NCBI RefSeq assembly: GCF_900601905.1 | Contig: NZ_UWFA01000380.1 | Coordinates: 219,911 to 283,910, forward strand | From: Pseudomonas viridiflava | GTDB lineage: Bacteria > Pseudomonadota > Gammaproteobacteria > Pseudomonadales > Pseudomonadaceae | Direction: 5' to 3' | DNA: 64,000 nt | Shown here: positions 1-8,849 of the stretch, piece by piece | How positions within the stretch are numbered: position 1 is the stretch's first letter | How the letters are laid out: each line of letters starts with the position of its first letter | Program-made: the position numbers and the translations under genes | Notes under the pieces: model-generated | What the model was told of the DNA's origin: nothing | Database searches by the model: none | What the model saw: only the letters and a program-made list of their open reading frames with translations

Positions 1-1154
1 CGGGCATGTTGCCAGGCGAAATTGAGCGCCGCGATGACGATGCCGAACAGCACGGCGGTGGCCAGGTCAGTGAACACCGTGACCACGGTGACAGCGATGA
101 TCGCCAGCAGGTCATTGACCGGTACTTTGTGCAGGACCCGCAATGACGCCCAGGCAAAGGTCTGCTGCGCCACTACAAACATGACGCCAACCAGCGCCGC
201 CAGCGGAATCTCTTCAATCAGCGGCGACAGAAACAGCACGAACAGCAGAATCATCAGGCCCGCGACCACGCCGGACAGTCGGCCTCGGCCGCCGGAGCTC
301 AGGTTGATCACGGTCTGGCCAATCATTGCGCAGCCGCCCATGCCGCCACAGGCACCCGACACCATGTTGGAAACACCCAACGCCACGCACTCCCGGTCCG
401 GGTTGCCACGGCTTTCGGTGATTTCGTCGGTCAGGTTCAGGGTCAGCAGGGCTTCGAGCAGGCCGACCAAGGCCATCAGGATGGCGTAGGGCGCGATAAT
501 GCGCAGGGTATCCAGGCTCCACGGGATGTCTGGCAAAGCCAGCGTCGGCAGGCCGCCGGCAATGTGTGCCATATCGCCCAAGGTGTGGGTGGGTAGGCCC
601 AGCAGGTAAACCAGCAGACCGACGCCGAGGATAGCGACCAGGGCCGGTGGTATTGCACGGGTCAGGCGCGGCAATACATAGACGATTGCCATGGTCAGGA
701 CCACCAGGCCGATCATCAGATACAGCGCCTGACCGCTCAGCCACGCATCGCCGACCTTGAAGTGCTCCAGCTGCGCCATGGCAATGACGATCGCCAGCCC
801 GTTGACGAACCCCAGCATCACCGAGTACGGGACCATGCGCACCAGCTTGCCGAGCCGCAGGGCACCGAAGAGAATCATCAGCAACCCGCCGAGCAGCACC
901 GTGGCCAGTAGATACTGCACGCCGTGTTGCACGACCAGCGCGACAATCACCACCGCCATCGAACCCGCCGCCCCGGAAATCATCCCCGGTCGCCCGCCGA
1001 ACAAGGCGGTCAGCGTGCAGATGATGAAGGCCCCGTAGAGCCCCATCAGCGGGTTGAGGTGAGCGACCAGGGCAAAGGCGATGCACTCCGGAACCAGAGC
1101 AAAGGCTGTGGTGAGGCCTGCCAGGACGTCGGCGCGAATTCGGGCTGGTTTCAT
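1..1154 (-). CDS. SulP-family inorganic anion transporter (3' end cut by window edge)
   Basis: Reading from an ATG at 1154, the frame stays open to the left edge, so about 384 residues are visible and the C-terminal part is missing. The protein is strongly hydrophobic. Its first segment (PECIAFALVAHLNPLMGLYG) matches the SulP/SLC26 transport-core signature, and the following GGRPGMISGAAGSMA stretch is the conserved glycine-rich half-helix region. SulP proteins move sulfate, bicarbonate or other anions across the inner membrane, usually by proton or sodium symport. The substrate cannot be told from sequence, and whether a C-terminal STAS domain follows is outside the window. It diverges from the ZapE-like gene, with a REPIN in the gap. 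Confidence 0.88.
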   Translation of the reverse strand, partial: MKPARIRADVLAGLTTAFALVPECIAFALVAHLNPLMGLYGAFIICTLTALFGGRPGMISGAAGSMAVVIVALVVQHGVQYLLATVLLGGLLMILFGALRLGKLVRMVPYSVMLGFVNGLAIVIAMAQLEHFKVGDAWLSGQALYLMIGLVVLTMAIVYVLPRLTRAIPPALVAILGVGLLVYLLGLPTHTLGDMAHIAGGLPTLALPDIPWSLDTLRIIAPYAILMALVGLLEALLTLNLTDEITESRGNPDRECVALGVSNMVSGACGGMGGCAMIGQTVINLSSGGRGRLSGVVAGLMILLFVLFLSPLIEEIPLAALVGVMFVVAQQTFAWASLRVLHKVPVNDLLAIIAVTVVTVFTDLATAVLFGIVIAALNFAWQHA

Positions 1155-1238
1155 GGTTTTCCTGAATGACGAAAGCACAAAAGGTGGGGATGTTACTGAA
1201 TGTGCACAATCATCGCGACCTAATGTGAACGTTGACTC

Positions 1239-1326
1239 GTTGGAGCGAGGCCTGCCCGCGAAGGGTTTACGCGGTTTGGCAGGTACACCCTCGTCATCGT
1301 TCTTCGCGAGCAAGCTCGGCTCCAAC
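1239..1326. repeat. REPIN (inverted REP doublet), 88 bp
   Basis: Two inverted arms, GTTGGAGCGAGGCCTGCCCG at the left and its imperfect reverse complement ending GCTCGGCTCCAAC at the right, flank a short spacer. This is the common Pseudomonas REP core in doublet form. It lies between divergent genes and falls inside an artificial 5' extension of the downstream reading frame. Confidence 0.85.
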
Positions 1327-1438
1327 AGGTACGATCAAATATCTCGCCTCTTTACAGTCAGCTCCTACCGGTTCTGTGTTCGCAGGCCAGCCTGCATTAT
1401 GCTTGCACCCTTTACCCCGACGAGCGATGCACTTGCCG

Positions 1439-2554
1439 ATGACTGCCGTGTCCCCTTTGCAAGCCTATGAGCGTGCCGTTGAACAGTTGGGCTTCCAGCC
1501 GGACGCCGCGCAGTTGCATGCCGTTCAGCAGTTGCAGGCCTGTTGGCAGGCACTCAACGACGGTGGGCGAGGTGCTCAGGGCGTCTATTTGTGGGGGCCG
1601 GTGGGGCGTGGCAAGACCTGGCTGATGGACCGTTTTTTCGACAGCCTCAGCGTGCCCGCCCGGCGCCAGCATTTTCATCACTTCATGCGCTGGGTGCATA
1701 AGCGCATGTTCGAGCTGATGGGCACGTCCAACCCGCTGAAAGTGGTTGCCCAAGAGTTGGGTCGTGAGGTGCGGGTGATGTGCTTTGATGAACTGTTCGT
1801 CACCGATATCGGCGATGCGGTGATTCTCGGTGGTCTGTTACAGGCGATGTTCGAAGCGGGCGTGGTGCTGGTCTGCACCTCCAACCAGCCGCCCGAGCAG
1901 CTTTACAGCCATGGCCACAACCGTGAACGATTCATGCCCGCCATTGCCGCCATCCAGCGCTGCATGCAAGTGGTTGCCGTCGACGGTGGCGAAGATCACC
2001 GCCTGCATCCGGGGTTGCTGCATCAGCGGTATTTCGTCGCGCAGGCCGGGCAGCCGAACCCGTTGCTGGCGGTTTTCGAACACCTCAAAGGCGAGCAGGC
2101 GGTTGCCAGTGGTGCGGTGCCGGTCGGGCATCGCAGCATCAACAGTGTCCAGCACAGTGAATCGGTGCTGTGGTGCCGCTATTCAGAATTATGCGAGCAA
2201 CCGCTGGCGGCCATGGATTTCATCGAACTCTGTGACCGTTTTGCCGTGATCCTGCTCAGCGAAGTCCCGGCCCTCAGCGCGCCGCAGCGTGAAGGGCGGA
2301 TTGCGCGTGGCACCGAAGACGCCGTGGAACAGGTCGCGGCCGGTGATCGGGAGCTGCCGCAGTTGTCGCCCCATGACGATGGCGTACGGCGCTTCATTGC
2401 GCTGGTGGATGAATGCTATGACCGGCGCGTGCCTTTATATGTCGAAGCGGCAGTGCCGATGCCCGAGTTGTACACCCAGGGCTATCTGTCGTTTGCCTTT
2501 CGCCGCACCCTGAGCCGGTTACAGGAGATGCAGCTCGAACGCTTCACTCAGTAG
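1439..2554 (+). CDS. zapE: AFG1-like ATPase, ZapE family
   Basis: A 371-residue AAA-type ATPase. The Walker A motif GPVGRGKT is at about residues 53-60, the Walker B CFDE at about 115-118, and the sensor-1-like CTSNQPP follows; this order is that of ZapE/AFG1. In E. coli, ZapE associates with the divisome and affects Z-ring stability under stress. Pseudomonas genomes usually encode more than one AFG1-like protein, so this could be a paralogue rather than the orthologue. The frame is open further upstream to 1232, but that part reads through a REPIN. The ATG at 1439 (or at 1427, MHLP) fits the family start. It is convergent with rarD, 4 bp away. Confidence 0.85.
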   Translation: MTAVSPLQAYERAVEQLGFQPDAAQLHAVQQLQACWQALNDGGRGAQGVYLWGPVGRGKTWLMDRFFDSLSVPARRQHFHHFMRWVHKRMFELMGTSNPLKVVAQELGREVRVMCFDELFVTDIGDAVILGGLLQAMFEAGVVLVCTSNQPPEQLYSHGHNRERFMPAIAAIQRCMQVVAVDGGEDHRLHPGLLHQRYFVAQAGQPNPLLAVFEHLKGEQAVASGAVPVGHRSINSVQHSESVLWCRYSELCEQPLAAMDFIELCDRFAVILLSEVPALSAPQREGRIARGTEDAVEQVAAGDRELPQLSPHDDGVRRFIALVDECYDRRVPLYVEAAVPMPELYTQGYLSFAFRRTLSRLQEMQLERFTQ

Positions 2555-2558
2555 GCAA

Positions 2559-3434
2559 TCAGGTGCGGCGTTGTGCCAGTACGTGTTTGCAACCCTCGAA
2601 AACCAGCACCACCACGGCCAGCCAGATCGGTACATAGGTCGCCCATTCATCGCGGCCGATGCTTTCCCCCAACAGCAGCGCCACAGCCACCAGCAACACC
2701 GGCTCCACATAGCTGAGCAGGCCGAACAGGCTGAAGGGCAACAAGCGGCTGGCGAGGATGTAGCTGACCAGCGCCGAGGCACTGATCAGGCCGAGCACTG
2801 GGATCAGCAGGTACAACATCGGGAACTGTTCAACGACTGCCGCGTTGCCGTTGACGATGAAGCACAGGCTCAGCGGCAACATGAACGCCATGTCGAACCA
2901 CAGACCTCCCAGGTTATCGATCGCCAGCTTGCGTCGCAGCACGAAGTACAGCGGGTAGCCCAACGCCACCAACAGGGTTTCCCAGGCGAAACTGCCTACA
3001 CGCAGCAATTCGTTGGCGACGCCGATCAGCGCGCAGAACGCAGCAATCTTTTGCAGACGCGACAAACGCTCGCCATAGACAATGCGCCCGGTTATCACCA
3101 TGGTCAGCGGCAACAGAAAGTAGCCCATGGACACTTGAAGGCTGCGGCCATGCAGAGGCGCCCACATGAAGATCAATAACTGGGCACCCAGCAGCAATGA
3201 GCACAGCGCAATGCCGAGGATCAGCCCTGGGGCATGGCGAATACGCGTGGCGATTTTGCGCACCAGATGCCAGTCGCCGCTGAGCCACAGAAACACCGTC
3301 ACACACGGCACGGTCAGCAACATCCGCCAGCCAAAGATCTCTTCGCCGCTCAGTGGTTTGAGTAGCGAGGTATAGAAATACATCACCCCGAACAGCACCG
3401 ACGCCAGCACTGACAACACCACACCTTTATACAC
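2559..3434 (-). CDS. rarD: RarD, EamA-family permease
   Basis: A 291-residue protein with about ten hydrophobic segments in two EamA halves. The order MYFYTSLLKPLSGEEIFGWR near the N-terminus is typical of RarD, which differs from other drug/metabolite transporters. Its E. coli relative is named for chloramphenicol sensitivity, but the natural substrate is unknown. The start is a GTG at 3434 with AGAGG about 6 bases upstream. No operon partner is visible; it converges on the ZapE-like gene. Confidence 0.88.
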   Translation of the reverse strand: MYKGVVLSVLASVLFGVMYFYTSLLKPLSGEEIFGWRMLLTVPCVTVFLWLSGDWHLVRKIATRIRHAPGLILGIALCSLLLGAQLLIFMWAPLHGRSLQVSMGYFLLPLTMVITGRIVYGERLSRLQKIAAFCALIGVANELLRVGSFAWETLLVALGYPLYFVLRRKLAIDNLGGLWFDMAFMLPLSLCFIVNGNAAVVEQFPMLYLLIPVLGLISASALVSYILASRLLPFSLFGLLSYVEPVLLVAVALLLGESIGRDEWATYVPIWLAVVVLVFEGCKHVLAQRRT

Positions 3435-3717
3435 AGAAGCCTCTGATGGTCGTGGGCAGTTATAGGGCGGCCCGGGTCAATGTGGTGCGTAGTCTAGCTG
3501 CCCGGTCTGGATGGAAGCGAACTTGTTGGCCAGACGTCGGCAAAGATGTGGATGTGTGTCGCTTGCCAGACTGTCTCGCCAACACGTGGGCTCCTGCCGG
3601 ATAAAAGGTCATGTCTGCAAGCCGCGAGCATTCATCGCTCTTTTGGTTAACTGCCTAATTTTGTTAGGCTGCGGCGGTTGCCGGACCTATGGGTCCGCTA
3701 TTTTCCAAGGAGCCTGC

Positions 3718-4869
3718 ATGACTTCCATCAGCACCTCGGCACCGGTTGTGCCGGGTCGACTGGAGCAATATTCCACTCGTGTGGCTTTTTTCATCGCCGG
3801 TTTCAGCATCGCCGCCTGGGCACCATTGGTGCCTTACGCCAAGGCCCGTGTCGGGTTGGATGAAGGTACCCTTGGCCTGTTGCTGCTGTGCCTGGGCGTC
3901 GGTTCGATCATTGCCATGCCCCTGGCCGGGGCACTGGCGGCGCGTATCGGTTGCCGTCGAGTGCTACTGCTTTCCACCGCGATCATTTGCGTGTGTCTGC
4001 CGTTACTGGCGACCTTGTCCAGCCTGCCATTGTTGATCGCCGTGCTGTTTGTGTTCGGCGCCGGGATGGGCGCGCTGGATTGCGCGGTCAACCTCCAGGC
4101 GATCATCGTCGAGCGGGCCAGCGGTAAAACCATGATGTCGGGTTTTCACGGCCTGTTCAGCCTCGGCGGTATCGCGGGCGCGGCCGGAGTGGCGGGGCTG
4201 CTGAGTGTGGGTGCCTCACCGTTGCTGTCGATGTTTGTCGTGGTAGCCATTGTGCTGGTTGCCTTGTTCAAGGCCGCTCCGCATTTTTTGACCTACGGCA
4301 GCGAATCCGACGGGCCGGCGTTTGCGATGCCACGAGGTGTGGTGCTGTTTCTGGGCCTGCTGTGCTTTACGGTGTTTCTGTCCGAAGGAGCCATGCTGGA
4401 CTGGAGCGCGGTCTTCCTTAGCGAACTGCGCGGCGTGGAGACCTCTTATGCGGGGCTGGGTTATGCGGTGTTCGCCCTGACCATGACCCTGGGCCGGTTG
4501 TTCGGCGATGCCGTGGTGCGCCGGGTCGGGCCCCGCCAGGTGGTGATGCTTGGCGGGCTGTGTGCGGCAGCCGGGCTGGCGCTTGCCACGCTGTTGCCAT
4601 CATGGCAGGCGGCGCTGGCGGGGTACGCACTGGTGGGGGCGGGCTGCTCGAATATCGTCCCGGTCTGCTACAGCGCCCTGGGTCGTCAGAACAGCATGCC
4701 TGAAAATGTTGCGGTCCCGGCGTTGACCACGCTGGGTTACGCCGGGATTCTGGTCGGGCCTGCGGCCATTGGCTTCGTCGCCCACGCCAGCAGCCTGGAG
4801 GTGGCGTTTCTGATTGTCGCCGTCATGTTGCTTGCGGTGGCCGCAGCAGGCACGCGCCTGAAGACCTAA
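3718..4869 (+). CDS. MFS transporter, YbjJ-like
   Basis: A 383-residue major facilitator superfamily protein with 12 predicted membrane segments. The first segment contains FFIAGFSIAAWAPLVPYAKA, and the loop between helices 2 and 3 carries GALAARIGCRRV, the MFS A-like motif. The acidic LDWSAVFL segment in the second half resembles E. coli YbjJ. The ATG at 3718 follows AAGGAG with good spacing; the longer open frame from 3511 has no homologous look. Substrate unknown. Its stop codon overlaps the stop of the convergent PhzF-like gene. Confidence 0.82.
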   Translation: MTSISTSAPVVPGRLEQYSTRVAFFIAGFSIAAWAPLVPYAKARVGLDEGTLGLLLLCLGVGSIIAMPLAGALAARIGCRRVLLLSTAIICVCLPLLATLSSLPLLIAVLFVFGAGMGALDCAVNLQAIIVERASGKTMMSGFHGLFSLGGIAGAAGVAGLLSVGASPLLSMFVVVAIVLVALFKAAPHFLTYGSESDGPAFAMPRGVVLFLGLLCFTVFLSEGAMLDWSAVFLSELRGVETSYAGLGYAVFALTMTLGRLFGDAVVRRVGPRQVVMLGGLCAAAGLALATLLPSWQAALAGYALVGAGCSNIVPVCYSALGRQNSMPENVAVPALTTLGYAGILVGPAAIGFVAHASSLEVAFLIVAVMLLAVAAAGTRLKT

Positions 4870-5699
4870 AGCCTGCGCGCCATGCCGGAGACCCGGATCG
4901 AGCTGCCTTTTTGCGCCGGGATCTCGGCGCGCAATCGCGAGCGACTGCCCATGTCTTCGCCCTGCACAATGTCGATCAGCCCGCCATGGGGCCATTCGAG
5001 GTCGCGCAGGTAACCGGCAAATGCTGCCGTGGCGGCGCCGGTGGCGGGGTCTTCATACACGCCGCCCCAGGCAAAGGCATTGCGGGTGTGAAACAACTGC
5101 AGGTTCTCGACATACACCAGCAGCACCGTCCCCCAACTTTCCTGAGTCATCAGCCTGTGACCGGCCTGCTGGTCGTAGTGCATGTCCTTGAGTTTGTCTC
5201 GGGTGTTCAACGCCAGCACCAGGTGCTGGATGCCACCGTTGATCAACGCAGGCGGGATCCGCGCATCCAGATCGTTCTGGTTATAGCCAAACAATTCCAG
5301 CGCCTGCTCCAGTGCCAGCGGATCAAGCGCAGCGCTGTGGGTGGGCGGAGATTGCAGTGCTGCTGAAATCAGCTCACCCTGCGCATGCCCCTCAACGCTG
5401 ATCTGCGCCTTGTTGAGCGTCAGCTGGAACACCCCATCGCCAAAGCGCCCGGCCAGCGCAGCCCCCAAGGCAATGGTGGCGTGGCCGCAGAAATCGACTT
5501 CAGCCTGGGGCGAGAAATAACGCACCCGAAAGCCACCCTCCACGGGTGCTGCAAATACCGTCTCGGAAAACCCCATCTCGGCCGCCAGCCGCTGCATCGT
5601 CGCCTCATCGGGCAACTGATCGCCGATCCACACACCCGCCGGATTACCACCCTGATCGCCATCACTGAAAGCGGCCAGCTTGAGAATGTCTGTTGTCAT
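4866..5699 (-). CDS. PhzF-family isomerase/epimerase-like protein
   Basis: A 277-residue protein of the PhzF fold. The N-terminal AFSDGDQGGNPAGV stretch, the conserved glutamate in FSETVF (about residue 46) and DFCGHAT (about 69-75) are the active-site signatures seen in PhzF. PhzF itself isomerises trans-2,3-dihydro-3-hydroxyanthranilate in phenazine synthesis. Stand-alone paralogues such as this one, with no other phz genes nearby, are common and mostly of unknown substrate, so phenazine production is not implied. The start at 5699 (MTTDIL) is preferred over an upstream in-frame ATG at 5792. Confidence 0.86.
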   Translation of the reverse strand: MTTDILKLAAFSDGDQGGNPAGVWIGDQLPDEATMQRLAAEMGFSETVFAAPVEGGFRVRYFSPQAEVDFCGHATIALGAALAGRFGDGVFQLTLNKAQISVEGHAQGELISAALQSPPTHSAALDPLALEQALELFGYNQNDLDARIPPALINGGIQHLVLALNTRDKLKDMHYDQQAGHRLMTQESWGTVLLVYVENLQLFHTRNAFAWGGVYEDPATGAATAAFAGYLRDLEWPHGGLIDIVQGEDMGSRSRLRAEIPAQKGSSIRVSGMARRL

Positions 5700-5947
5700 T
5701 TTTGATTCAAACCTGTGTAGGAAAACGCCCGCGATTGTTGCGGAGTGCGCGCTGCTACTCCAACCAATAGTCGTTATGGGGTGGATCTGCAAATTTGATG
5801 GTGTAAATGCTCACGATCCAATTTATGAGCGAATTCATTCGCGAAGCGCAAGTGCAGAAGATGCAGCCCTGGCGTCATCAGGCATGATGCAGAGAGTCAC
5901 TATTGTCCCGAGAGAACCACTTCCCGCCTTTCTCTGATATCCATTAC

Positions 5948-6035
5948 GTGGGACCGGCTTTAGCTGGAAAGCGGTAGTGCAGGCGAAGTATTGCAGCGAC
6001 TGTACCGACGTCTTCCCGGCTAAAGCCGGTCCCAC
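5948..6035. repeat. REPIN of a different core, 88 bp
   Basis: The left arm GTGGGACCGGCTTTAGCTGG and the right arm CCGGCTAAAGCCGGTCCCAC are near-perfect inverted repeats. The core differs from the REP at 1239, so a second REP family is present. It occupies much of the 349-base gap between the PhzF-like gene and the PACE gene; nothing else was recognised in that gap. Confidence 0.85.
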
Positions 6036-6048
6036 AGCTGTGTTGCAG

Positions 6049-6483
6049 TCATACATTGAACCTGCCGCAAGGCATCATCCGCTCCCGCGCTTTGTCATAC
6101 AGCAGGTTGAACACCAGCGTATACGGCAGGAAAAGTAATAGCAGGCCAATATCCAGCCAGAAGGCTTCAAGCAGGCTGATGGACAACCACCAGGCGGCGA
6201 GCGGGACGATCACCAGGATCAGACCGCCTTCAAAACACAGCGCATGGCTGATGCGCGCGCCCAGGGTGAGGTTGAAGCCCAGCTTGCGGCGCAGGCTGTC
6301 GAACATTGCGTTGAAGAGCATGTTCCAGAGCATGGCGACGGTAGAAATCATCACGGTCATGGCGCCCATTTTGGCCAGTGAGTGACCCATCAACCAGGCA
6401 AGCAAGGGGGCAAAGAGCAGGACGCCGATGATTTCGAACAGTAACGCGTGTAGCGCGCGTTCCTTGATGGATTTGCTTGGCAT
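6049..6483 (-). CDS. PACE-family multidrug/biocide efflux transporter
   Basis: A 144-residue membrane protein made of two tandem halves of about 70 residues, each with two membrane helices. The pattern ERALHALLFEIIGVLLFAP, then WNMLFNAMFD, then RISHALCFEGGLI, is that of the proteobacterial antimicrobial compound efflux (PACE, AceI-like) family, where a membrane-embedded glutamate (here in the FEIIG/FEGGL segments) carries the proton. Members export chlorhexidine and other cations; the natural substrate here is unknown. The start at 6483 (MPSKS) fits the family; the upstream open frame does not. It is divergent from the LysR gene, which probably controls it. Confidence 0.86.
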   Translation of the reverse strand: MPSKSIKERALHALLFEIIGVLLFAPLLAWLMGHSLAKMGAMTVMISTVAMLWNMLFNAMFDSLRRKLGFNLTLGARISHALCFEGGLILVIVPLAAWWLSISLLEAFWLDIGLLLLFLPYTLVFNLLYDKARERMMPCGRFNV

Positions 6484-6603
6484 GGTGGGGCCTCTGGCGG
6501 ATGTGACGAGCGGATAAGTCTCGCGTTTCTCCGGGTGTATTCTCATCGGTCATTACGTTAAAGTGAAAATCGTATCCATCGGGAAAACCGATATGAGGTT
6601 GCC

Positions 6604-7488
6604 ATGAGTTATTCGCCTGAAGCGCTGGAAGCATTTGCGCAGACAGTGGCTACGGGTTCGTTCAGCGCGGCTGCGCGTCGCCTGGGCAAGAGCCAGTCGA
6701 CGGTCAGTGAGGCCATTTCCCGTCTGGAGATTGATCTGGGCCTGGAGCTGTTCGATCGCTCGTCGAAACACCCGGTGTTGACCGAGGCGGGCAGGGCGAT
6801 GCTGGGGCGGATCGAGGATGTGCTGACGGCGTCCGACAAACTGCGCCGCGCTGCCGGTCGTCTGGCCGAAGGCGTGGAGGCGCGACTGACGCTGGTGTTG
6901 TCCGACGCCAATCAGTTCGCGGATTTCGAGGCGCGCATGGCCGAGCTGGATGAGCGCTTTCCCGAGCTTGAGCTCGAATGCGTGTTTGCCGAGCACGGCG
7001 ATGCGATCAGTCTGATTCAGTCAGGCCGGGCGTGCCTGGGGCTGCTGTCTGCCCAGGCCAGCTACCCACCTGAAATCGGCTTTGCGACGATTGCCGAGCG
7101 GGCCGACTTCGGTGTGTTCGTGGCGCATAAACATCCCTTGGCGCAGTTGCCGAAGGTGGACTATCTGCAACTGGCAGCCTGGCGGGCGTTGCGTCTCAAC
7201 ACCCTGGTGGACCAGAGCGTACCCACCGACGACTTGCCGATTAGCGGCCATCGGCCATGGTCGGCGCCTAATTATCTGCTGCTGATGGACATGGCCGGGT
7301 TCGGCTTTGGCTGGGCCGCCTTGCCGCGCTGGCTGGTCTCCAATTACACCCAGGGCAAGCTCAAGGAATTACACGTGCCGGGCTGGCCGCGCAGTTCTGC
7401 CGTGGATGTGATCTGGTCACGGCAACGCGGCCTCGGGCCGGCCGGGGCCTGGCTGCTGGAAACCTTTACCGGTCACCGTGGAGAGTGA
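6604..7488 (+). CDS. LysR-type transcriptional regulator
   Basis: A 294-residue LysR protein. The N-terminal winged helix-turn-helix is seen in AFAQTVATGSFSAAARRLGK followed by SQSTVSEAISRLE (about residues 10-45), and the rest is a substrate-binding domain. The start has a GAGG ribosome binding site. It is divergent from the PACE exporter gene, with a shared 120-base promoter region, so it most likely regulates that gene. The effector is unknown. Confidence 0.88.
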   Translation: MSYSPEALEAFAQTVATGSFSAAARRLGKSQSTVSEAISRLEIDLGLELFDRSSKHPVLTEAGRAMLGRIEDVLTASDKLRRAAGRLAEGVEARLTLVLSDANQFADFEARMAELDERFPELELECVFAEHGDAISLIQSGRACLGLLSAQASYPPEIGFATIAERADFGVFVAHKHPLAQLPKVDYLQLAAWRALRLNTLVDQSVPTDDLPISGHRPWSAPNYLLLMDMAGFGFGWAALPRWLVSNYTQGKLKELHVPGWPRSSAVDVIWSRQRGLGPAGAWLLETFTGHRGE

Positions 7489-7790
7489 CGAGGACCCTGT
7501 CGGCCGTTGAAATCGTGGCTGTAGAAAGCGACCGGGTGTGGCAGACCGTGCATGGGAAGCAGGGTGCGGGATAAGCCTGTTTTTGGAGCGAGGCTGCCCG
7601 CGATATCTGTCATTGAAGGATATTCTTTGCCGACGGACAAACTTTCCTGCGTGGTTTTAGTTCTGCATCCTTTGCATTCAGAGGATGATGGGCGCCAACC
7701 TTGTTGGTGAACCTTATTGCCCGATAGTCGGTCGATAGTGCGTTCAACCAGATGCGCACTGGTCCGCTTACTCTTTGGAGAAATACCCCT
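7489..7790. other. Intergenic stretch with a single REP half
   Basis: About 300 bases between the LysR gene and pcs. A lone REP core (TTGGAGCGAGGCTGCCCGCGA, near 7581-7601) lacks a clear partner arm. The end of the stretch contains the pcs ribosome binding site. No convincing gene was seen. Confidence 0.6.
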
Positions 7791-8510
7791 GTGATATCGA
7801 CTCAACGCATGGCCTGGCTCAAAGCCTGGGGTGCCCACGGTTTTACCGCCACCGGCGTGGTCATAGCATTCCTGGCAACCATTGCCCTGTTCGACGATGC
7901 GCCCAAAGCCTGCCTGCTGTGGCTTGGGCTGGCGCTCGCAGTGGATGGCGTAGACGGCTCGCTGGCGCGCAAATTCAATGTGCAGACTGTCCTGCCGGGT
8001 TTTGACGGCTCGGTGCTGGACCTGGTCATCGACTACCTGACGTACGTGTTCATCCCGGCCCTGTTCATTTACAGCTACGTCGAACTGCCGCCGTATACCG
8101 TGCTGTTGAGCACCGCGATCATCCTGATTTCGTCGCTGTTCTGCTTCTGCAACCTTGAGATGAAGAGCAAGGACAACTACTTCCAGGGCTTCCCCGCAGC
8201 CTGGAACGTGGTCGCGCTGTGCCTTTACATCATTCAGCCGTCGCCGTGGCTAACGTTCCTGACCATCATTTTTCTGGCGCTTCTGACCCTGACCCGGATG
8301 AAGTTTCTGCATCCGTTCCGCGTACGTCGTTTCATGCCGATCAACATTGCGGTAACTACCGTCTGGCTGATCTGCAGTGCCTTGCTGATCATCAACCATC
8401 CCAACAACGGGCCGTTCGTCATGGGCCTGTGGCTGGCGATGTCGGCTTACTTTCTGGGGATCTGCCTGTGGCGTACCTCCCTGGAATACTGGGGCAAATG
8501 GCGGGCGTGA
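7791..8510 (+). CDS. pcs: Phosphatidylcholine synthase
   Basis: A 239-residue integral membrane enzyme of the CDP-alcohol phosphotransferase family. It condenses CDP-diacylglycerol with choline to give phosphatidylcholine and CMP at the inner membrane. The catalytic pattern DGSLAR (residues 55-60) followed by G73, D77 and D81 (DGSVLDLVIDY) matches the family, with the longer spacing used by bacterial Pcs enzymes. The start is a GTG at 7791, chosen because TTTGGAG ends about 10 bases upstream; an in-frame ATG at 7752 lacks such a site. No operon partner with a related function is adjacent. Confidence 0.9.
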   Translation: MISTQRMAWLKAWGAHGFTATGVVIAFLATIALFDDAPKACLLWLGLALAVDGVDGSLARKFNVQTVLPGFDGSVLDLVIDYLTYVFIPALFIYSYVELPPYTVLLSTAIILISSLFCFCNLEMKSKDNYFQGFPAAWNVVALCLYIIQPSPWLTFLTIIFLALLTLTRMKFLHPFRVRRFMPINIAVTTVWLICSALLIINHPNNGPFVMGLWLAMSAYFLGICLWRTSLEYWGKWRA

Positions 8511-8591
8511 CGTGCCTGCAGGCCAGTGAGTAACTGGCTTGCGCGCCATCCATCCAGATAAACCGAACTCCCAGCCTGATGCCGCTTCCAA

Positions 8592-8619
8592 ACAGGGTCA
8601 CTTCATTCAATGACCCTGT
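8592..8619 (+). promoter_or_regulatory. Hairpin directly before a small gene
   Basis: ACAGGGTCA and TGACCCTGT form a 9-bp stem with a 10-base loop. It ends about 10 bases before the ATG at 8629 and touches the GAGG ribosome binding site. There is no T-tract, so it may be a weak pcs terminator or a translational element of the small gene. Confidence 0.5.
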
Positions 8620-8628
8620 GAGGCAACC

Positions 8629-8805
8629 ATGAGCACACGTCCCGTTGATAGCCAGGCAGCACAATCTCCCGGTGCTAATCCGAACCCTTCGGAATCCGAT
8701 GGCAAGTCCACGTCCGACAATGATGTACGCGAAGCGGATATCAACGAAGTCGAGCCAGATGATCCTGATGTCAGCGGGGAAGATGCTTCACAGAAGCCCA
8801 GCTGA
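8629..8805 (+). CDS. Small acidic hypothetical protein, 58 residues
   Basis: The ATG at 8629 is preceded by GAGG. The product is highly polar and acidic, rich in Ser, Asp, Glu, Asn and Pro, with no hydrophobic segment and no cysteine, so it is probably disordered and cytoplasmic. The middle (DNDVREADINEVEPDDPD) looks conserved in style with short Pseudomonas proteins of unknown role. Codon use is typical of the neighbourhood. Function unknown; the gene is too short for ordinary ORF cut-offs. Confidence 0.6.
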   Translation: MSTRPVDSQAAQSPGANPNPSESDGKSTSDNDVREADINEVEPDDPDVSGEDASQKPS

Positions 8806-8849
8806 TCGGGTTTGCCAGCATGTGAAGGCATCGGCTGTAGCGCCGCTGC

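Noticed and set aside
1232..1438. 69-codon N-terminal extension of the ZapE-like protein
   Set aside because: It translates a REPIN and has no similarity in style to the ATPase family.
4866..5699. Phenazine biosynthesis locus suggested by a PhzF-like gene
   Set aside because: No other phz gene is nearby, and PhzF-like paralogues are common outside phenazine pathways.
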